Made by a program: the position numbers and the translations under genes
Notes under the pieces: model-generated
The model's database searches: none
Told to the model about the DNA's origin: nothing
What the model saw: only the letters and a program-made list of their open reading frames with translations
Shown here: in pieces, positions 13,901-20,185 of the stretch
Numbering within the stretch: the stretch's first letter is position 1
Layout of the letters: every line of letters starts with the position of its first letter
Source of the DNA: Tetrahymena elliotti 4EA
Lineage: Eukaryota; Ciliophora; Oligohymenophorea; Hymenostomatida; Tetrahymenidae
Reading direction: 5' to 3'
Assembly (NCBI GenBank): GCA_000231825.2
Contig: AFXF02001882.1
Span: forward strand, 1 to 24,656
Length of the DNA stretch: 24,656 nt

Positions 13901-14916
13901 ACCTCTTTGTCATAGTAAGGCTCTTCAAAATTATAAGCCCAGTAGAGGGCACAACTCAAAACAAAGGTTAGTAAAGCCAAAAACCAATCATTTCCTTAAG
14001 GAATGAAATTAAATAAAACTTAGCAAAAAACTTTAGTTATAATAAAAACAACTTCACCAATTGAATCCTTTATTTTAAATTTATATTTCTTGCTGTTTTA
14101 CTGATTAAAAAAAAGATTGTGGAATTTATTAAAAATTTTAATACTTATCTCGCAGTTCTGTTTTTTGAAGTCATTCTGGGCTCAAAGAAAGTAAGAGCTA
14201 CAATAGAACTGATGATGACGAAAATCAAATTAAACAAAGAAGATATGATTTAATGAAAGAGTACCCATCCTTTCCAGCAAGCCTAATCATTAAAACTAGC
14301 TAAAACTAGTTAACCATTTTCTGATTCACACTCTAATAAAGAAATAAGGGTTTCAGTTATTGGTAAAAAGAATACTGTAACTAAATAAGAAGTAACTTAG
14401 TTAAGAACTTTTAATGGCCAAGTAATACTAAACTTCTTTTATGAGAAAGAATATGAAACATACAAGATATCAAGAATGACTAAAAGAATTATAAAGACTA
14501 ATAAATAAACTCCTGCTAAATAAGTATAAAAATTTATCCTAGGCATGTAATTTTAGATATTAAATAGATCAAAAATAGAGAATATAATATCTAAAAATGT
14601 TGTTGCTTTCCAAATATGTTTCAGCTTTTTGTTAAAGGGAAAGGTGAACATCTACAAGTAGTCAACTGTTACAGCAAATACTAAACTCTTTTTAAAAAGA
14701 TTTTTTGAGTAAACACCAATAAAAATTAATTATTTTAATGTAATAGTTTTTCAAAAATGATATCCTTACTAATATATCTTCTTCTTCATTTTTAAGCAGT
14801 ACAGAAAGTACCTAAAATGTGATATTTTTAATCTTTTAAAAAAATGCTTCAATTGAAGAGGATTCCTCTAAATTGATCACATCACTTTTTTTCATTTAGA
14901 GGTTTGTTTCATCCAT
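7976..14916 (-). CDS. PAS-domain, TmcB/TmcC-like multi-pass membrane protein, tandem paralogue 2 (17 exons, about 1,780 aa)
   Basis: Exons: 14770-14916, 14145-14687, 13903-14067, 13435-13848, 13283-13381, 12853-13227, 12182-12796, 11074-12096, 10885-11025, 10175-10594, 9972-10112, 9584-9875, 9091-9500, 8902-9036, 8458-8572, 8216-8403, 7976-8095; 5,343 nt, all phases agree. The protein starts MDETNLQMKK and ends DEQRKIFKK. Hydrophobic segments lie near 101-127, 147-167, 193-217, 233-252, 260-278, 289-311 and 316-334. Residues 335-581 form the TPR-like TmcB region, with a cysteine pair at 392/397 (TCPEEDC) and HKEFWANLKEDNN. A PAS-like domain is at about 640-775 (NLLFSVFFAYQRDEIIGKDL). The linker contains a 37-residue tandem repeat. 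C-terminal membrane segments lie near 1184-1205, 1372-1398, 1506-1528 and 1711-1732, with FLFLDIPLKHI at 1408-1418. A conserved PAS sensor in a multi-pass protein suggests signalling, but function is inferred. The intron at 12097-12181 is the least certain. Confidence 0.92.
8573..8901 (-). other. unusually long intron 14 of paralogue 2
   Basis: This 329-nt intron lies between SIKF and GVDNVIQ. It starts GTAATC and ends AATAG. The matching intron in paralogue 1 is only 49 nt (1082-1130). The interior is plain AT-rich sequence with no exon that aligns to the sister protein. Confidence 0.75.
11647..11871 (-). repeat. in-frame 111-bp tandem duplication in the linker of paralogue 2
   Basis: Two adjacent units, 11761-11871 and 11647-11760, encode 37 and 38 residues. 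Shared parts include PSTSLSQKVIQIGSARE in the first and PPTSLSQRNIQIVSARE in the second. The DNA words TCTCTGGCTGAG and AACTTAAACTTGTAG recur 111 bp apart. The duplication lies at about residues 862-936, between the PAS domain and the C-terminal membrane block, and has no counterpart in paralogue 1. Confidence 0.88.
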
Positions 14917-15463
14917 TTCTTTTACTAAATTTTAAGTTGCTCTTGAATTATTTATAAATAGAATTAGATAAATTTAGTATTTTTTTAGAATCTATTAATA
15001 ATATTCACATGTTATTAAATATAAACAAACTATAATGCTCAAAAAAAATAAAAAAATCGAATTTAATTTAGTTTAATTTACTAGTCTGAAACAAATAAAT
15101 ATCTTAACCTAAATTACACCAATTCTCTACTATCTAATAATTTCATTATTTTAATAAAAAATCTATTTTTAAGTAAAAATTAAAATAATTTATCTCAATA
15201 TTTATTTTTCTTATTTATAGTAATTCATTATTTTCAAATTTACAAACATATGTACCAAATTCCAAATATTCTTTATTTTTTATCTTAAGTATTTAATTTT
15301 TTTAATTTTTTTGAAAAAATAGTATGACATTAAATAATTCAAAAAAAAGTTTATTTTCTTAGTTTTCAAATCAAAATAAAAAATATTAAGAAATTTTATA
15401 CATAATTTCATTAAAAAAAGAAATTTTTTAATTAATTAAAATGAAAGGAAGCTTATCATGTCT

Positions 15464-15608
15464 GTTCTCTTCTTTTTTTATTTTATTATTATTTTTATTT
15501 ATTATTTATCTATTTTCTTTTATTATTTGATTTATTTATTTATTTTTATCTTTTTAATTTTTATTTTGAATTTTTTCTTTCTTTTTCTTTTTATTGATTT
15601 TTTGTTAG
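15464..15608 (+). repeat. T-rich low-complexity tract
   Basis: About 145 bases are almost entirely T with scattered A and C, in words such as TTTATTATT and TTTTCTTT. It can be read as an open frame of phenylalanine, isoleucine, leucine and tyrosine, but this is a result of composition. It may act as a nucleosome-excluding poly(dA:dT) element in the shared promoter region, which is inference. Confidence 0.7.
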
Positions 15609-15704
15609 TTTGCTCATTTCAAAAAAATATTCAGAGTTTTTAAAGTCAAGTCTATCTCAATAAAAATTCTATTAATATTTAGGTAATGTTTATGCTCTTT
15701 TAAT

Positions 15705-15935
15705 ATGTTTTCTGTATTTTATTCTTCTATTGTTTTCAAAAATTAACTATGCTACATTAAATTAAATATTGCTATCATTTTGTTTCAACATTGGTTGATA
15801 GAAAGAGGTGGTACTGGAGTTTTTGACATTAAATATGATTTTTCTTCAATTCATTCATCTTTTTAAAAACTAAAATGGGGATATAGTCATGCATTCATTA
15901 CTTTGAAGTGTTTTAAAAACTTATTTTTTGAATGA
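15705..15935 (+). other. orphan 76-codon reading frame, possibly coding or a relic
   Basis: Under the ciliate code this frame runs from ATG (MFSVFYSSIVF) to TGA without interruption. Its second half is richer in G and in balanced codons than the surroundings, reading LIERGGTGVFDIKYDFSS and GYSHAFITLK. I do not recognise it. A 77-codon opening is not improbable by chance when only TGA stops translation in DNA this AT-rich. It overlaps both arms of the inverted repeat. It could be a small gene, an exon of an unassigned gene or decayed sequence. Confidence 0.25.
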
Positions 15936-15942
15936 ATTGAAG
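15844..15942. repeat. perfect 14-bp inverted repeat with 71-bp loop
   Basis: CTTCAATTCATTCA at 15844-15857 is exactly the reverse complement of TGAATGAATTGAAG at 15929-15942. Just inside the arms, both sides carry a TTTTTAAAAAC-like word, so pairing may extend imperfectly. It could be a hairpin, the ends of a very small element, or chance in AT-rich DNA; the length of the perfect match argues mildly against chance. Confidence 0.6.
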
Positions 15943-16317
15943 TGTTATCATATTTTTTTAAATTATTATTTTTTTGTTAGTATTTTTTTACTTTTATTAA
16001 TTTATTATTTAATTATTTATCTTTGTTTTTCTTATTTTTAATTTTCTTCAATTGATTTAATTTGAAAATTATTCTTCTGAAAGATTATCTATGAAGTGTT
16101 TATTTCTTTTAAATTTGGGGAAAAAGATAAAGAAAAATAGTAAAGAATATGTACATATTATAGATTAGCTGGTCAATCATCAATAAAAATTAATAATTGA
16201 TTAGTAGAGGACTATATTATTACTTATCTATAATTTACAAATATAAATAATTAGTTCATATCACCAAACACTAAAATTAACTTTTAAGAAACAATAATTA
16301 TAATATATAGAAAACAG

Positions 16318-17015
16318 ATGGATAAAAATTAGAATATTGAAGAATAAAACGATGATATGCAATAGCTTAGAGCAAGGTTCTATAGCTCTATGAATTATAA
16401 TGAATATGTCAGCACCTTTGATAAGCCTCCTTCAAAGCCAGCTTTTAGGTAATTTTTAAAAGAAATAAGGATCTAATTAAACAAATAAACCTATTTTTGA
16501 TTTTAAAAGACCAGTTAAAATGTCTGTGGAGGAATAAATTAATGAAATCAATTTGGATGACTTAAAAACGGATGATTCTTTGAAGATGCCAGAAGTGTAA
16601 ATATTAAAATACCTAAAAATTAAATTTATTTAGGCTTATCGATAACAATAAAATCGTGAAGCAAATGTTTAGATAAAAATAACTTTTTTACAATTATTTA
16701 TGAATTAATAGGAGAAAACCTAGTTAATCTGTAAATTTTATGATAGGAAAGTATTCTTCTTCCTCTTTGTCATCAAGTAATAATACAAATGTAGTTAAAA
16801 CAGATCTTATTTCTTAAAATCCTACAACAGTTGCTACTAAGCAAGCTGAGCAGATAGAAGAAGCTGAAGAAGAAGATTAATTTGAATCTGAATTTTCTAT
16901 AAGTAATAATAAAATGGACTAAGGTTATAAAAATAGAAATCGCTCTTAGAGTGAAAATAGTTATAGTATATTTAACTTTTTAGAGCGTACTCGTAAACAA
17001 TCTTTTGCAAATTGA
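16318..17015 (+). CDS. uncharacterised hydrophilic protein (4 exons, 184 aa)
   Basis: Exons are 16318-16448, 16510-16596, 16634-16666 and 16712-17015, 555 nt in frame. The ATG follows an A-rich leader; the protein begins MDKNQNIEEQ and ends ERTRKQSFAN before TGA. Introns are 61, 37 and 45 nt. The second starts GTAAAT; the third starts GTTTAG, a weaker donor, chosen because it is the only one I found that keeps the frame between LIDNNKIVKQM and RKPSQSVNFMIGKY. The protein is polar, with a serine run (SSSSLSSSNN), an acidic stretch (EEAEEEDQFESEF) and no membrane segment or signal peptide. Several sites fit basophilic kinases (RKPS, RSQS, RKQS). I recognise no domain; it is probably a lineage-specific, largely disordered protein. 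Its coding-like composition, against very AT-rich flanks, supports it being real. Confidence 0.8.
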
Positions 17016-17475
17016 TTGATTGATTTACTAAGAAAACCCTAATTTATAAATAATACTTAACATAGATTTAATATAGAGTTTGATAATAATTACACAAAAA
17101 CTCACAATATTTATTTACTTTTTGAATATTATTGAGATAAAATTCTTGTAATGACCAAAAAAAAAAATTAAAATCAAATAAAGTGAAAAAGGATGAAAAA
17201 CTTAATTCTTAGTTTACTTGTGAAGCGCAATTGAAAAATTAATTATTGAGCTGAAAATTGATTGCTTATTGGAGTTTATTTACTCAAGAAATTTATAAAT
17301 TTTAATTCACCTTTTCTGAAAGTAATGTTGAGTTGAATTAATTTGCTCTCATTGTTTTTGCAATTAAACTACTATAAAAATTTAGTCTTGAAATATTATT
17401 ACAAACAATAAATTAATACTTATCTATCCTATTAATGTTTATATAGTTTATATTTTACTTTTTTCGCATATTACG

Positions 17476-17550
17476 TCAAATTTGGTCATAAAATAATCAA
17501 ATTAATGTTTCTAATTTTAATTTATCAAACTTAAAATTTAAATTTTTGCA
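17476..17550 (+). repeat. diverged GGTCAT repeat, copy 1
   Basis: This copy shares CAAATTTGGTCATAAAAT and a following AATTAATGTTTCTAATTT segment with the copies at 17664 and 18054. It is the most diverged of the three. No coding frame or terminal repeat is apparent. Confidence 0.45.
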
Positions 17551-17653
17551 ATTTATAATATTGTTTGTCCTTTATTCAAATTAATTATTATTTAAAATCC
17601 AAAATTTATTGTAAAATATAATTATTTTAAAGGTAATTTCTAATTAGCATTTA

Positions 17654-17760
17654 ACAGCACACAATTATTTAAATTTGGTCATAGAATTTACAGATTAATT
17701 ATCTATTTCAATCAAATTAAATTTGACTCTACTTAAATATAAGCATTTTATATTATATGT
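17654..17760 (+). repeat. diverged GGTCAT repeat, copy 2
   Basis: Key shared words are ATTATTTAAATTTGGTCATA, then CAGATTAATT, CTATTTCAA and AAATTTGACTC. They occur in the same order and spacing as in the copy at 18047-18145, so the two are probably related over roughly 80-100 bp. Confidence 0.6.
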
Positions 17761-18046
17761 TTATCTATAGCTTAGATAATTTATTGTTAAAAGAAGTGTG
17801 AAATATGCTTTAAAAAGGTTATAATGTAAGTAGATAATATCTCAAAAATATAAAAAAAGTTGGAGAATGAATAGGTCTTTATTTGCTTAACTATTCTATG
17901 AATACAGATGTATTTTAGATTGATCAAATATAAGCCTTAAAAATTTATTTATCTCATATTTATAATGGTTAATTCTATCTAAATTATGATAACTTGTATA
18001 AATTAGTTATTTAAATAAATAAATTCTAAATGATATTTAAAACTGA

Positions 18047-18145
18047 GTGAGTGTGTAGTTATTTAAATTTGGTCATAAAATTAGCAGATAAATTTTTCTA
18101 TTTCAAAAAGTAAATTTAACTCAGTTCAAAAATATATATATCATG
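18047..18145 (+). repeat. diverged GGTCAT repeat, copy 3
   Basis: It shares ATTTAAATTTGGTCATA, AGCAGATAAATTT, TCTATTTCAA and AAATTTAACTC with the copy about 390 bp upstream. The preceding GTGTGTAGTT resembles the GCACACAATT before the other copy. It may be a small dispersed element or a conserved noncoding motif. Confidence 0.6.
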
Positions 18146-19468
18146 GGCTGCTTTTCTAATAAATTATTTTATTTAAAATCTTGTTAAAAATTGATAGCTC
18201 TAAGAATATTTTTAAAAGTTGAGAATATTTATTTTTTAACAAAAGTTTCATTTAAAATTTAAATAGTTCTTGTTACCAATAATATTTTAAACTATTTTTA
18301 AAAATACAAAAATGAGTTTCATTTTTTGAAAACAGATAATAAATTAATATGAGTGATGAACCAGCTGTTTTTTTATTATGAGTTTTTTATAGAAATGCTT
18401 ACTTTTGATTTTTATTAGATATTGCTTATTACTACTTTTCACCTATTAGCCTAATAAATATTTGAAATATAACTTAGATTAATTCACAAATTTACAAAGC
18501 AAATTTATATTTTCGCCAAAATAATTAAAATTTGTGAAATACATTGAAATTCAATAGATATTTTACTCAATATTTGTCTTTTTAATTTTAAAAAACAAAC
18601 TAATCAAGAATCGAAAGCTAATTATTGCACAAGTTTTAAAAGAAATCTTATATTTTTTAATTCTTTTGCTTTCTCTTTTTAAGTAAACAATTATGAACAA
18701 GCAATTAATTTATTTTGAAAAAATATTTTTTATTTTTATAAATTAGCTTGATTTAATTTGAGATAGATAATTTAGTGTTTTGTTTCAAATTTATGACTTA
18801 ATATTTTATTTATGAGTATTTTTTTATTATATAATTTTTTGCTTGCAAAAGTTAAAAAATTCTTTGATTGTTTTATATTGATTCTTTAGATCTTTATTTT
18901 ATAAAAAATGCGCCATTAAAATTTGCGGAGAAAAAAACTAATTTGAAAGTATTTGATATTTATGTAAAAATATATATTAATTTATTTTATAAAATATAAA
19001 AAATGAGATTTTTGTAATAGTGTTAGTGATTCAAATGAGTAGTATGAAAGTAAGAGACCATTAGGTTTATTAATTTTTATTTAAATTTTGAAAAACATAA
19101 GACAAGTGAAATTCAAATTTTTATTCAAATGATTAAAACTAATTGTAAAATTTGATCCAACACAATGATAATATTTACAAGATTTTTAACTGATTAAATT
19201 ATCTTGAAAATATTTTAAGAGATTTGTACAAGTAGGCTTATTTCTATTAAATATTTTAAAGAAATGATTTTTAAATCTAAGTATTTTTGTAATATTTTGA
19301 ACAAATAAATTAAGGATAATTTTAAAAGAATTTCAAGATATAAAAGAAATATATAAATTTGAAAGTATTAAGTATACATTTTTGAATATAATTTAAATCT
19401 GATAGTGTTTTAAGGTTGAAAATTTAGATAGAATAAATAAATTAATTTACCTTAAATATTAAATTTGA

Positions 19469-20044
19469 AAATTAAATAGAAGTTAATTTGAAAATAAAGC
19501 GTTTTTTCTGTAATTTAATGAAAATATTAGGAATCAGGAGATAGCTTCGGCAATGAATTATTATTTGAAGATCCTTATATCGAATTATAGGATATCTGAT
19601 GATAATATTGATGATTTATTATTTTTAGATAGAAATTAACAATTTAACAAACAAAAAATGAATATGTTTGCTTGGTTGAACATTTAATTATTTGAGAAAA
19701 GAGTGTATTAAATTTTATGATAGTCAGAAATTTTAAGTGAAATAATATTTTTGGAGGAGTAAAATCTATCAATGAATGGACTTATTTATTTATAATTATA
19801 TAAGCTTGTTTTAACTAATGCTAAAGAATAAATGAATTAACAAATTAATTAATTAATCGATGAATCAATGAATGAATCGATCAACCAGATTGATGAAAAT
19901 AAAAGCAAAAAACTAAAAGAATATTTTCTGTTAAGTATTGAAATGAAATAAGCTGAAAAAAATAAACATCTATTTCATAAGGCTGGTTAATAGTCATTAG
20001 TATGTTTTTTAAAGGATTATGAAAAACTGAAGTCTTTCAATTGA
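19469..20044 (+). pseudogene. possible relic or unassigned terminal exons of a gene
   Basis: One plus-strand frame stays open for about 190 codons with a single internal TGA (19718-19720). It reads NQEIASAMNYYLKILISNY and LLFLDRNQQFNKQ before that stop, and IIFLEEQNLSMNGLIYLQLY and FLLSIEMKQAEKNKHLFHKA after it, ending at TGA 20042-20044. The composition is richer than the region upstream. A 21-nt GT...AG segment (19703-19723) would remove the internal stop in frame, but that is shorter than every intron placed in the secure genes here. No start codon or upstream exons could be fixed. It may be a decayed gene, the 3' part of a real gene, or chance openness; I favour a relic but weakly. Confidence 0.25.
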
Positions 20045-20185
20045 TTGGAGCTATAAAATGAAAGGAGTAAAAAAATTTAAAAAGTAAAAACATTAAACAC
20101 TTTAAAATAAAAAGAAAGCGTCTTTTTTCAATAAAGAGAAAGGAAAAATCAAAAAAATTTCTAAAAGGATAAATAACTTAAAAAG

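Larger units (their letters stand above)
14917..16317. other. divergent intergenic region between the tandem pair and the next plus-strand gene
   Basis: This 1.4-kb region separates a minus-strand and a plus-strand start codon, so it should contain both promoters. It holds a T-rich tract (15464-15608), an orphan reading frame (15705-15935) and an inverted repeat (15844-15942). The rest is AT-rich with A/T homopolymers. No RNA gene is visible. Confidence 0.6.
17016..20185. other. 3.2-kb region without a secure gene
   Basis: Most of this region is AT-rich with frequent TGA in all plus-strand frames. It contains three diverged repeat copies around the word TTTGGTCATA (near 17476, 17664 and 18054) and, at its right end, a segment of richer composition (19469-20044) that may be a relic exon. 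A minus-strand opening near 18250-18450 looks compositional. Because almost any frame in such DNA reads as N/K/I/F/Q-rich protein, I assign no gene here. Confidence 0.55.

Noticed and set aside
14068..14144. Alternative 3' splice site for intron 2 of paralogue 2 at TTTAATCAG (about 14097)
   Set aside because: It would add KYKFKIK-type residues absent from paralogue 1, whose intron joins directly to the DS(F/I) exon; the downstream site AATAAAG keeps both proteins aligned.
15458..15643. Plus-strand frame of 61 codons rich in F, I, Y and L
   Set aside because: It is made by a T-rich low-complexity tract and has no balanced codon use; treated as a repeat, not as a membrane protein.
18900..19470. 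Possible protein-like stretches with TGA read as tryptophan
   Set aside because: If all three stop codons are treated as sense, every frame is open in this DNA, so the appearance of protein has no weight; no evidence here supports a second code.
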